From assembly GCA_900105225.1 (NCBI GenBank), contig LT629764.1:4484501-4548500 (forward strand): 64,000 nt of DNA. The letters run 5' to 3'. Source of the DNA: Paenibacillaceae bacterium GAS479. GTDB lineage: Bacteria; Bacillota; Bacilli; Paenibacillales; Paenibacillaceae. Positions 53,829-61,330 of this stretch are shown here, piece by piece. Under the pieces are notes generated by a model. It saw only the letters and a list, made by a program, of their open reading frames with translations, ran no database searches and had not been told where the DNA came from. Every line of letters begins with the position of its first letter. The stretch's first letter is position 1. The position numbers were made by a program, and so were the translations under genes.

Positions 53829-55378
53829 CAGCAAAATGGGGAACGAATATGACGATAATTACGGGTAAGCGGGCGCGTCGCGGCGCTGCTCTTGGACTGT
53901 CGCTGATTATGGCCAGCGGGGTAATAGCGGGCTGCAGTGGCTCTTCTTCCGATCAAGCGGAGAAAAGCGTACTGCGCATCGGAATGCTGTATGGATCACC
54001 GGACAGTGAGAGCTGGATTCGCCAGCAATATACGGATACGTTCGAATATACGTATCCGAATATTAGCCTCGAAATCGTCTATGCCAACAACTACAACGAT
54101 ATGAACTACAACCAGCCGCCCAAGGAAGGGGAGAAGCAGCCTGATCCGTATGCAAAAATGCAGGATATGATGACTGGCAAAAATCCGGTCGACGTGGTTA
54201 TGGTCGATTTTAACCAGCTTCAGCGCATGACGCAGGATGGGTTGCTGCAACAGCTGGATCCGCTGATCGCGAAGGATAAATTTGATATTAGCGATTATGT
54301 GCCAACGGTCATCGAAGGCATCAAGGCAGCCGGGGATTCGAAAATCTACGTGTTGACACCGACTTTCAATGGCTCAGCTCTATTTTATAACAAGAAAATT
54401 TTCGCTGACGCCGGTGTACAGCCTCCTACAGATAAAATGACCTGGAACCAGGTATTCGATCTGGCGCGCAAAGTATCCAAAGGGAAAGGTGAAACACAAA
54501 CGTTCGGTCTCCAGATGAATCGTTGGGGTGGGGATCCGTTCAACGATATTCAGACATACACCGCGCCGCTGCAACTGAAAATGTTTGATGACAAGGGTGA
54601 AAAAATGCTCGTGGACAGCGGTCCGGCCTGGACCAAAGCTTGGGATACCATGATTAAGCTATACAAGGATAAAATCATGCCGACACAGGAAGATATGACC
54701 AAAATCAGCGAAGCTCGGCAAAAAAAGATGGAAAAGGATAAGTCTAACTTTAATCCGTATATGAACAGCAACGATCTGTTCAGCTCTGGCAACGTGGCGA
54801 TGACGATTTCCGACTACAACTATATTTCGGAGCTCAAAAGAAACAAGGATATGGCGGCGAGCAACAAAGAGATCAAGGTTGTGGATTGGGATGTCGTGAC
54901 GGTTCCGGTATTCGAGGAGAAACCGGATGTTGGCGGCAATTCTTATCTTGGCCAGCCGATGGGCATTAATGCGAAGGCGCAAAATCCTGAGGGCGCATGG
55001 GAATTCATTAAATTCCTCAATAGCCGTGAGTGGGCGAAGCTGAAGTCCCGTAGCACTAATGAAATTCCAGCCCGCGAGGAATTCATCAAGCCAATCGACG
55101 GTATGCAATACAATATCAAAGCGTTCTACACGCTGAAGCCAATAGAACCAGTCAACAATACCGCGATGGAATTGCTCGGACGTGAAAAACCGGGTATCTA
55201 TGAGGTGTATCAAGTTGGACAGCAGGTGTTCCAAGAGGCGCTCAAAGGCAATAAAACGGCGGAAGAAGCGATCAAGGAATGGGCAGTCAAGGGCAATGCC
55301 CTGCTGCAGAAGCTGAAAACCAATCCACAAGGCAACACAGGTGGTGGAACGGCGGAAGGGGCTGCCAGCGGGGGCTAA
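53825..55378 (+). CDS. Extracellular solute-binding lipoprotein (family 1-like), copy 1
   Basis: 517 aa. Basic start, hydrophobic segment and lipobox (SGVIAGCSGSSS, Cys near 37) predict a lipid-anchored protein. The body (VDVVMVDFNQLQRMTQDGLL, ALFYNKKIFADAGVQPPTDK, WEFIKFLNSREWAKL) is that of sugar-type ABC binding proteins. It starts in the ATPase stop (ATGA) and belongs to an FtsX exporter operon with no importer permeases nearby, so it may act as a sensor or ligand subunit. A close paralogue is at 56168. The tail is Gly/Ala-rich. Confidence 0.9.
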   Translation: MTAKWGTNMTIITGKRARRGAALGLSLIMASGVIAGCSGSSSDQAEKSVLRIGMLYGSPDSESWIRQQYTDTFEYTYPNISLEIVYANNYNDMNYNQPPKEGEKQPDPYAKMQDMMTGKNPVDVVMVDFNQLQRMTQDGLLQQLDPLIAKDKFDISDYVPTVIEGIKAAGDSKIYVLTPTFNGSALFYNKKIFADAGVQPPTDKMTWNQVFDLARKVSKGKGETQTFGLQMNRWGGDPFNDIQTYTAPLQLKMFDDKGEKMLVDSGPAWTKAWDTMIKLYKDKIMPTQEDMTKISEARQKKMEKDKSNFNPYMNSNDLFSSGNVAMTISDYNYISELKRNKDMAASNKEIKVVDWDVVTVPVFEEKPDVGGNSYLGQPMGINAKAQNPEGAWEFIKFLNSREWAKLKSRSTNEIPAREEFIKPIDGMQYNIKAFYTLKPIEPVNNTAMELLGREKPGIYEVYQVGQQVFQEALKGNKTAEEAIKEWAVKGNALLQKLKTNPQGNTGGGTAEGAASGG

Positions 55379-55456
55379 GTAGTTTAAAGCCAGCCTATGG
55401 CTGCTGTTTTGCGGAATCTACCGCCACGTTTAGTGTGCGTATCCTTTCCTGACAAC

Positions 55457-55490
55457 GAGAACCTGCAAGCCATGCGGCTTGCAGGTTCTC
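55457..55490 (+). terminator. Hairpin after binding-protein copy 1
   Basis: GAGAACCTGCAAGC pairs perfectly with GCTTGCAGGTTCTC. The same element at 57802 has a T-run, but here it is replaced by TGTGCGC, so termination may be weak. Confidence 0.6.
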
Positions 55491-55733
55491 TGTGCGCTTG
55501 GCGACGCTATCGACTAACGAGTGAAAGTCTCAAGCACACCGAGAGGGTCAAGGCGAGGCCAAGGATAGCGATAGTAGTGATGAAGCTTGCCGGAAAGGTC
55601 GCTTACTCAATTATATTTTATTTCAAGTTGGAATTTAACGATTCTCACAACATGGAAAATTATAATTGAGATTAGTGTTTATGGGTCTTCATAACAATTT
55701 CTAGAAAAATTTATCACTTATAGGCATTTGAGG

Positions 55734-55760
55734 TGTAACTTTTAAGTTATTCCATCCGTC
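55734..55760 (+). promoter_or_regulatory. Candidate ECF-sigma promoter, second copy
   Basis: TGTAAC (55734-55739), 17 bp, CGTC (55757-55760), inside a duplicated segment (about 55700-55818) that matches 48030-48145. Spacer bases differ from copy 1 while both elements are unchanged. Of the rest of 55379-55806, the first part is the duplicated terminator and the remainder holds no gene. Confidence 0.55.
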
Positions 55761-55806
55761 ATTATGAAAATGAGAAAGATGGGAAAAGTGAGGATCGAAC
55801 TTCAAT

Positions 55807-56171
55807 ATGATCTGGAAAAGAAGCAAAAAAAGTCATTAGCCCAGCCGTCTCCTGAATCACCGCCTGAGTCGGGAGTGTGCATGTCGGTTCTTGGGATTTG
55901 CTCAAATCACCGACGAGCAACGATCCGGGACGGCCTCACGAGCACGGAGTTTTTGCGCCGCAACACGCATCTGGATGACGCTAAGGGCTTCGGCAAGGGA
56001 GGGCTTCAAGAAGTGCATGAGGCTTATGCTGTTGTAGACCGGGCAGGCAGACTGCAAGTGCCCAAGGAGTATTTGAGCGCCCTGGGCATTGTCGGTAAGG
56101 CATCGATGGAGTTTGACGGAGAACGCATTATTATTACGAAACTGAAGCTTATGGAGGGGGAACAAAAATGA
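55807..56171 (+). pseudogene. Deletion remnant fusing pieces of the two ABC ATPase genes
   Basis: Three pieces are joined: bases 55807-55870 copy the start of the ATPase gene at 48133 (original frame now hits TAG after about 10 codons), 55877-55919 copy 53129-53171 of the second ATPase, and 55920-56171 copy its 3' end from 53579. A frame open from 55764 reads through into the intact C-terminal segment, ending ATGA on the next gene. Of about 83 residues in that segment only five differ from the parent. Both Walker motifs are lost. It may still express the AbrB-like tail. Confidence 0.75.
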
Positions 56172-57718
56172 AAGCAAAATGGGAAACGAATTTGAGAATA
56201 ATTATGGGTAAGAGGACGCGTCGCAGCGCCGCTCTAGGGCTGTCGCTGATTATGGTCAGCGGTGTAATAGCGGGCTGCAGCGGCTCTTCTTCCGAACAAC
56301 CAGAGAACAGTGTTCTGCGCATCGGAATGATGTATGGATCAGCGGACAATGAGAGCTGGGTTCGCCAGCAATTTACGGATACGTTCGAGTATATGAATCC
56401 GAATATTACCCTCGAAATCGTTTATGCGAACGAATACAACTATATTTACAACGGTCAGTCGAACAAGGAGGTGGAGAAACAACCTGATCCGTATGAAAAG
56501 CTGAAGGAATTGATGACTGGGGCAAATGCGATCGACGTGGTCATGATCGACTATTATAATCTTATACGTGCGTCGCAAGATGGCTTACTGCAACAATTAG
56601 ATCCACTAATCGCGAAGGACAAATTCGATATTAGCGATTATGTTCCGACGGTAATCGACGGCCTCAAGGCAGCTGGGGATTCCAAAATTTTTGCGCTGAC
56701 GCCGACGTTCAGTAGCTCCGCTCTATTTTATAACAAGAAAATTTTCGCTGACAAAGGAGTACAGCCTCCTACGGATAAAATGACCTGGAACCAAGTCTTT
56801 GATCTGGCGCGTAAAGTATCTGGAGGCAAAGGTGAAACACAGATATTCGGCCTTCAGATGAATCGTTGGGGCGGGGATCCGTTCAATGATATTTATTCGT
56901 ATACCGCACCACTCAACCTGAAAATGTACGATGACAAAGGCGAAAAAATGCTTGTGGACAGCGGTCCGGCCTGGTCTAACGTTTGGAAAACGATGATTGA
57001 TCTGTACAAGGATAAAGTCCTACCGACACAGGAAGATATCACTAAGCTGAACGAAGCTCGGCAGAAAAAGATGGAAAAGGAACAATCAAACTTTAATCCG
57101 TATATGAACAACAATGATTTGTTCAGCTCCGGCAACGTGGCCATGACGATCGGGGACTACAGCTTGATTTCGGACATCAAAAGAACAAATGATATGGCGG
57201 AGAAAAACAAGGAGATCAAGTCGGTGGATTGGGATGTCGTGACGGTTCCAGTATTCGAGGAGAAGCCGGATGTTGGTGGTAACGTCCAACTCTCCCAGCC
57301 ATTCGGGATCAATTCTAAGGCGCAAAACCCTGAAGACGCTTGGGAATTCATCAAATTCATTAATAGCCGAGATTGGGCGAAGCTGAAGTCCCGTAGCACC
57401 TATGAAATCCCAGCCCGTGAAGAGTTCATTAAACCAATGGATGGAATGCAGTACAATATCAAAGCGTTCTACGCGCTCAAACCGGTAACAGAATTCAACT
57501 TCGCACTGGAAAAGCTCGGACGTGAAAAGCCGGGTATCTACGAGGTGCATTCAATTGGTCAGACAGCGTTCCAAGAGGCGCTTACCGGCAAGAAAACGCC
57601 TGAGGAAGCCGTTAAGGAATGGGCAGTCAAGGGCAATGCCCTGCTGCAGAAGCTGAAAACCAATCCACAAGGCAATACAGGTAGTGGAACGGCGGAAGGA
57701 GCTGCCAGCGGGGGCTAA
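56168..57718 (+). CDS. Extracellular solute-binding lipoprotein, copy 2
   Basis: 516 aa paralogue of the protein at 53825, alignable end to end with roughly three quarters identical residues by eye. The lipobox SGVIAGCSGSSS, ALFYNKKIFADKGVQPPTDK and QMNRWGGDPFNDI blocks and the Gly-rich tail are shared; differences cluster at about residues 85-130 and 340-365, which may change ligand. It begins in the stop of the ATPase remnant (AAGGGGGAACAAAAATGA-type context) and is followed by the duplicated terminator. It lacks its own transporter genes and would have to use those of copy 1. Confidence 0.9.
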   Translation: MKAKWETNLRIIMGKRTRRSAALGLSLIMVSGVIAGCSGSSSEQPENSVLRIGMMYGSADNESWVRQQFTDTFEYMNPNITLEIVYANEYNYIYNGQSNKEVEKQPDPYEKLKELMTGANAIDVVMIDYYNLIRASQDGLLQQLDPLIAKDKFDISDYVPTVIDGLKAAGDSKIFALTPTFSSSALFYNKKIFADKGVQPPTDKMTWNQVFDLARKVSGGKGETQIFGLQMNRWGGDPFNDIYSYTAPLNLKMYDDKGEKMLVDSGPAWSNVWKTMIDLYKDKVLPTQEDITKLNEARQKKMEKEQSNFNPYMNNNDLFSSGNVAMTIGDYSLISDIKRTNDMAEKNKEIKSVDWDVVTVPVFEEKPDVGGNVQLSQPFGINSKAQNPEDAWEFIKFINSRDWAKLKSRSTYEIPAREEFIKPMDGMQYNIKAFYALKPVTEFNFALEKLGREKPGIYEVHSIGQTAFQEALTGKKTPEEAVKEWAVKGNALLQKLKTNPQGNTGSGTAEGAASGG

Positions 57719-57801
57719 GTAGTTTAAAGCCAGCTTATGTTTGCCAATCTGTTTTGCGGAATCTGCCGCCACTAATAGTGTGCGTGTCCTTTCCTGACAA
57801 C

Positions 57802-57839
57802 GAGAACCTGCAAGCCATGCGGCTTGCAGGTTCTTTTTT
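57802..57839 (+). terminator. Terminator after binding-protein copy 2
   Basis: Same 14-bp perfect stem as at 55457, here followed by TTTTTT. Confidence 0.9.
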
Positions 57840-57977
57840 CATGCGTGGCATGCCGGAAAGCTTATATAGAAACAATCCATTTCGACCGCATTATGGAATG
57901 AATTTCTTTCATCCTGGGAACGATGACGGTAGCGCTGGAAAAGACGAATGGCGCCACACTTCTAGGAAGGGAAGAGA

Positions 57978-58157
57978 ATGATGACGATGATGTCCAGATG
58001 GATTTATTGGGGCAGGCTGTATGACAGCAAGTTCCAAGCTGGTTGCCTGGTGAAGCGGATGGAAAATGATTGGTGGATCTACGGCTACGAGTGCCCTAGG
58101 GAGATTGAAGTTTTTCAGTCCAGAAGAGGGAAATATGGCGTGCGATATATGCCTTGA
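57978..58157 (+). CDS. Small tryptophan/tyrosine-rich hypothetical protein
   Basis: 59 aa, starting MMTMMSRWIYWGRLYDSKFQ, with WWIYGYE and a C-terminal RRGKYGVRYMP. GGAAGGGAAGAG lies immediately before ATG 57978. No family recognised and no signal peptide. The support is the ribosome site, an aromatic-rich but non-repetitive composition and the lack of any competing frame. It could be spurious. Confidence 0.45.
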   Translation: MMTMMSRWIYWGRLYDSKFQAGCLVKRMENDWWIYGYECPREIEVFQSRRGKYGVRYMP

Positions 58158-58176
58158 AGCGGGTCTAAGTTTTAGG

Positions 58177-58206
58177 TTGACTTTGATGCAGAAGTTATAG
58201 TATATT
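58177..58206 (+). promoter_or_regulatory. Promoter of the tRNA pair
   Basis: TTGACT (58177-58182) and TATATT (58201-58206) with 18 bp between, about 35 bp before the first tRNA. Confidence 0.55.
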
Positions 58207-58241
58207 TATCCTTGTGTTCCAAACGGAACCTTTCTGATTGA

Positions 58242-58315
<74 letters not shown>

Positions 58316-58355
58316 CTTATTCTCGTACTTATGCAGTTCAACCATTCCTTTAAAA

Positions 58356-58432
<77 letters not shown>

Positions 58433-58440
58433 AGTCTTCA

Positions 58441-58467
58441 ACAACCCTTGCGCAGCAAGGTTTTTTT
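58441..58467 (+). terminator. Terminator after the first two tRNAs
   Basis: AACC-CTTGC pairs with GCAAG-GTT around GCA, followed by seven T. Confidence 0.75.
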
Positions 58468-58517
58468 ATTTTTAAATTAGTTCCATGGGATGTGGAATCG
58501 TTAACGAGAAATTTTCA

Positions 58518-58547
58518 TTGACGATTGTTGGGTATATATGCTAAGAT
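58518..58547 (+). promoter_or_regulatory. Promoter of tRNA-Leu
   Basis: TTGACG (58518-58523) and TAAGAT (58542-58547), 18 bp apart, with a TG extended -10 just before it. Confidence 0.6.
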
Positions 58548-58596
58548 TTACTTCGTTGTGTTCACGACTCACATCTTTTTCCTTTACGGGATTCAT

Positions 58597-58681
58597 GCCG
58601 GGGTGGCGGAATAGGCAGACGCAACAGACTTAAAATCTGTCGGGAGTTACTCCCGTACCGGTTCGAGCCCGGTCCTCGGCA
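58597..58681 (+). tRNA. tRNA-Leu (TAA)
   Basis: Class II tRNA of 85 nt with a long variable arm (CGGGAGTTACTCCCG). Acceptor GCCGGGG / CCTCGGC, anticodon TAA in ACTTAAAAT, and T arm CCGGTTCGAGCCCGG. CCA is not encoded. Confidence 0.93.
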
Positions 58682-58694
58682 TCATTTGCTTCAT

Positions 58695-58740
58695 GAGCTC
58701 CTTCTTGTATCCTTATGGGATAGCAGGGAGGAGCTTTTTA
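58695..58740 (+). terminator. Terminator after tRNA-Leu
   Basis: GAGCTCC pairs with GGAGGAGCT around an internal ATCC/GGAT pairing; TTTTTA follows. Confidence 0.6.
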
Positions 58741-58844
58741 ATATTAACGATGTGGGCTACCTATTCTCCATAGGTAGCCAAACGAAAAGAGGCAGCATCA
58801 GCGCCGCCTCTTCGTCAGAATTTATCCCGGGCAGCTAGTACGCT

Positions 58845-59090
58845 TCACGGGCGTCCTTTGGCCGTCATCGCTTCAGGATTCGGGCTTGCAGCGGCCGGAA
58901 TGACTTTGGTCTGCACCTTTTGTGCCGGATTGCCCTGGGGAGTAGATAAGAGGACAAAAATCAGCATGAGGATCATTGTGGAAGTCCAAACGGCTCCTAG
59001 CGTCTTATTCGCTGGTGAAAGCTTATTCCAAGAGGCCGGGAGCATGACAAAAGGAGCTATAATCCAGCCCATAATGATCGTGGCGCGCAT
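58845..59090 (-). CDS. Small membrane protein of unknown function
   Basis: 81 aa with two hydrophobic segments (ATIIMGWIIAPFVMLPASW and GAVWTSTMILMLIFVLL) and a polar tail rich in Pro/Ala/Lys. GGGAGGAG lies about 12 nt before ATG 59090; a GTG at 59099 is also possible. A weak hairpin (58783-58814) follows. No family recognised. Confidence 0.6.
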   Translation of the reverse strand: MRATIIMGWIIAPFVMLPASWNKLSPANKTLGAVWTSTMILMLIFVLLSTPQGNPAQKVQTKVIPAAASPNPEAMTAKGRP

Positions 59091-59239
59091 GGAGTCCACA
59101 CTCCTCCCGTTAGATAATTCTTTTATCGGCAGGTTAATCGTCCAGCTTAATCCGTATTCCCAGAAATGGAACTCGATTTGTCAGCAAAGCCCGAATCCGT
59201 TACACTACAAGGACTGGTTTTAAGTCAATTAGCTCAAAA

Positions 59240-59262
59240 AAAAGAAGCCTCGTGGGCCTCTT
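59240..59262 (-). terminator. Terminator of the cysteine-rich gene
   Basis: On the minus strand AAGAGGCC pairs with GGCTTCTT around CACGA, and eight T follow. Confidence 0.75.
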
Positions 59263-59530
59263 ACTTTGCTGCTGGTTGGGCAGCTTTCAGCTCTTCCAGG
59301 TCAACCTGGCTGCTGATCACGTCAACGAACTTGTCCATGCAGTTACAGTAGTAATCTCTGCGGCACACCGAGCAAGGCGTCGTCTGAAGACGGTTGATCT
59401 TCGTGCCTTCCGGACCGTAGAACAGGCGGCATTCTCCGCCGTCCTTGAGCTTCACGACGACCTGAAACAACTGGGTAGCATCGTTGCGTTCCGCGAGTCT
59501 GCTATTCGTTACGAGTGGGCGGTAACTCAT
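59261..59530 (-). CDS. Small cysteine-cluster protein of unknown function
   Basis: 89 aa. A beta-rich N-terminal half (LFQVVVKLKDGGECRLFYGP) is followed by PCSVCRRDYYCNCMDKF, a CxxC...CxC cluster suited to binding zinc or an iron-sulfur centre. Start ATG 59530 follows AGGTGA; an earlier ATG at 59545 lacks a site. A good terminator follows, supporting a real gene. The family is not known to me. Confidence 0.7.
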   Translation of the reverse strand: MSYRPLVTNSRLAERNDATQLFQVVVKLKDGGECRLFYGPEGTKINRLQTTPCSVCRRDYYCNCMDKFVDVISSQVDLEELKAAQPAAK

Positions 59531-59669
59531 TGCAATCACCTGCAACTTTCTTCGATATGGGCTTGATCTATCTTACTTTCTACGGCGGTCAATGTCAAAT
59601 GAACGGCTTGTTAATAGGCTGGTTGGACAGGCTTGTCGCATGTTTTTTTATAAGGAGGCTTCCGCTAAA

Positions 59670-60464
59670 ATGGCCATACAATTCCGCAATGACTGGGCGC
59701 AGCATCTAATAGAAGAAATGGAGCAGCCCTATTATCTGGAGCTCCGTAGCCGTTTGGTGGAGGAATACCGCGGCGGTGCTGTTTATCCGGATATGCATGA
59801 CATTTTTAATGCGCTGCATCTGACCTCGCTGGCCGGAACGAAGGTCGTCATTCTTGGGCAGGACCCCTATCATGGACCGGGCCAAGCGCACGGGCTGAGC
59901 TTCTCTGTACAGCCTGGAGTGCGCATCCCGCCCTCACTACAGAACATCTATAAGGAGCTGCATGCAGATATCGGCTGCCCAATCCCGATAAGCGGCGATT
60001 TGCGGGGCTGGGCTCGTCAAGGTGTACTGCTGCTCAACAATGTGCTTACCGTACGCAAAGGAGCGGCCGCCTCGCATCAGGGGCTCGGCTGGGAGGCGTT
60101 CACTGACCGCATTGTGAGACTAATTGGCGAAAGGGAGCAGCCGGCGGTATTTCTGCTGTGGGGCAAACATGCCCAGGAGAAGGCTTCCTTCCTTGACGGC
60201 AGCCGGCATTTACTGCTGTCTACGCCGCATCCAAGTCCGTTCTCCGCTCATCGGGGCTTCTTGGGCAGCAAGCCTTTTTCCAAAGCGAATGTTTTTCTGG
60301 AGAAGCATGGCATGGAGCCAATCGACTGGTGCCGCACGGCAGAGCCTTCGGTGGTGGAGGAGACAGCTGCCGGCAGCGAGGCCGGAACGTCTGTTGGAGC
60401 GACGAGGAAACAGACTGATGAGTCCCACCAATCACAACCTGCATCCCCGTCCCTATTTGCATGA
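59670..60464 (+). CDS. ung: Uracil-DNA glycosylase
   Basis: Removes uracil from DNA in base-excision repair. VVILGQDPYHGPGQAHGLSF carries the catalytic Asp (about residue 65), LLLNNVLTV the DNA-contact block and STPHPSPFSAHRGFLG the catalytic His. Length 264 aa, with a non-conserved Ser/Glu-rich tail of about 35 residues after IDWC. The frame is open to 59592 but AAGGAGG (59652-59658) fixes ATG 59670. Its stop overlaps the radical SAM gene. Confidence 0.95.
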   Translation: MAIQFRNDWAQHLIEEMEQPYYLELRSRLVEEYRGGAVYPDMHDIFNALHLTSLAGTKVVILGQDPYHGPGQAHGLSFSVQPGVRIPPSLQNIYKELHADIGCPIPISGDLRGWARQGVLLLNNVLTVRKGAAASHQGLGWEAFTDRIVRLIGEREQPAVFLLWGKHAQEKASFLDGSRHLLLSTPHPSPFSAHRGFLGSKPFSKANVFLEKHGMEPIDWCRTAEPSVVEETAAGSEAGTSVGATRKQTDESHQSQPASPSLFA

Positions 60465-61330
60465 ATATAGGGGGGAGCGGCCGCAGCGAAATGGATGGAC
60501 AAGCCGAGGACAGCGGTAAACCCGCCTCTGTGAAGCGAAAGACGACCCGCTGGCTGAATCCGGCTGGCGGTTATCTGGAGGGCTTTACACATACGCTTAA
60601 TCCTTACACGGGCTGCAGCTTCGGCTGTAGCTACTGTTATGTCAGGCGGATGCCAGTCGGCATGTTCCGGGCTGAGCCCTGGGGCAGCTGGGTGGACGTC
60701 AAGCAGTTGGATGAAAGAGCGTTCCGTAGGGAGTGGGCGCGAGAGTCGGACAAAGGATCGCTAAGCATCTTTTTTGGTTCGGCTACGGACCCTTATCAGC
60801 CGTCTGAAGCGGAGCATGGCACAACTCGGCGGCTGCTGGAGCTCATGTTGGAGCGGCCGCCAGCTTTCCTGCTGCTCCAGACGCGAAGCGCGCTAATTGT
60901 GCGAGACAAAGAGCTGCTCAAGGCATTCGGCGGAGCAATTCGGGCAAGCATTACGCTGGAAACGGATGATGAAGCGGTTCGCCGTCATTTTACGCCGTCA
61001 GCACCGCCGCTAGCGGCGCGATGGCGAGCGCTTCGTGAGCTGCAGGAGGCCGGGGTACCCGTTCAAGCCGCTGTATCACCGCTGCTACCACATACGCATG
61101 AATTTGCTGCAAGACTGGCCCGAGAAGCATCGCGCGTCGTCGTGGATGATTTTCACCGTGGAGACGGCAGCGGCGGTCGGCGCTCAGCTCAGCTCGGGAT
61201 GCGGGAACAATACCGCTCACTCGGGTTGGAAGCTGATTATGCGCCGGCCGCCGCGGACCGGTTCTATGAGACACTGCAAAGCTTTTCCGGCGTTAACGTG
61301 CATTTTTCCCGGGGAGGATTCCTCCCTTAA
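60461..61330 (+). CDS. Radical SAM protein, spore-photoproduct-lyase-like
   Basis: 289 aa. TLNPYTGCSFGCSYCYVRR holds the CxxxCxxC cluster for the [4Fe-4S]/SAM site, followed by SIFFGSATDPYQPSE and FLLLQTRSALIVRD as in the Rv2578c/SplB-like subgroup. Function of this subgroup is not settled; true spore photoproduct lyase repairs thymine lesions. It starts in the ung stop (ATGA); ATG 60491 after GGGGGGAG is an alternative start that keeps all motifs. The 3' end overlaps the convergent SLH gene by 38 bp. Confidence 0.85.
   Translation: MNIGGSGRSEMDGQAEDSGKPASVKRKTTRWLNPAGGYLEGFTHTLNPYTGCSFGCSYCYVRRMPVGMFRAEPWGSWVDVKQLDERAFRREWARESDKGSLSIFFGSATDPYQPSEAEHGTTRRLLELMLERPPAFLLLQTRSALIVRDKELLKAFGGAIRASITLETDDEAVRRHFTPSAPPLAARWRALRELQEAGVPVQAAVSPLLPHTHEFAARLAREASRVVVDDFHRGDGSGGRRSAQLGMREQYRSLGLEADYAPAAADRFYETLQSFSGVNVHFSRGGFLP

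Noticed and set aside
55397-55669. Plus-strand 90-codon frame after the first binding protein
   Set aside because: It consists largely of the duplicated terminator region; no start signal or conserved sequence.
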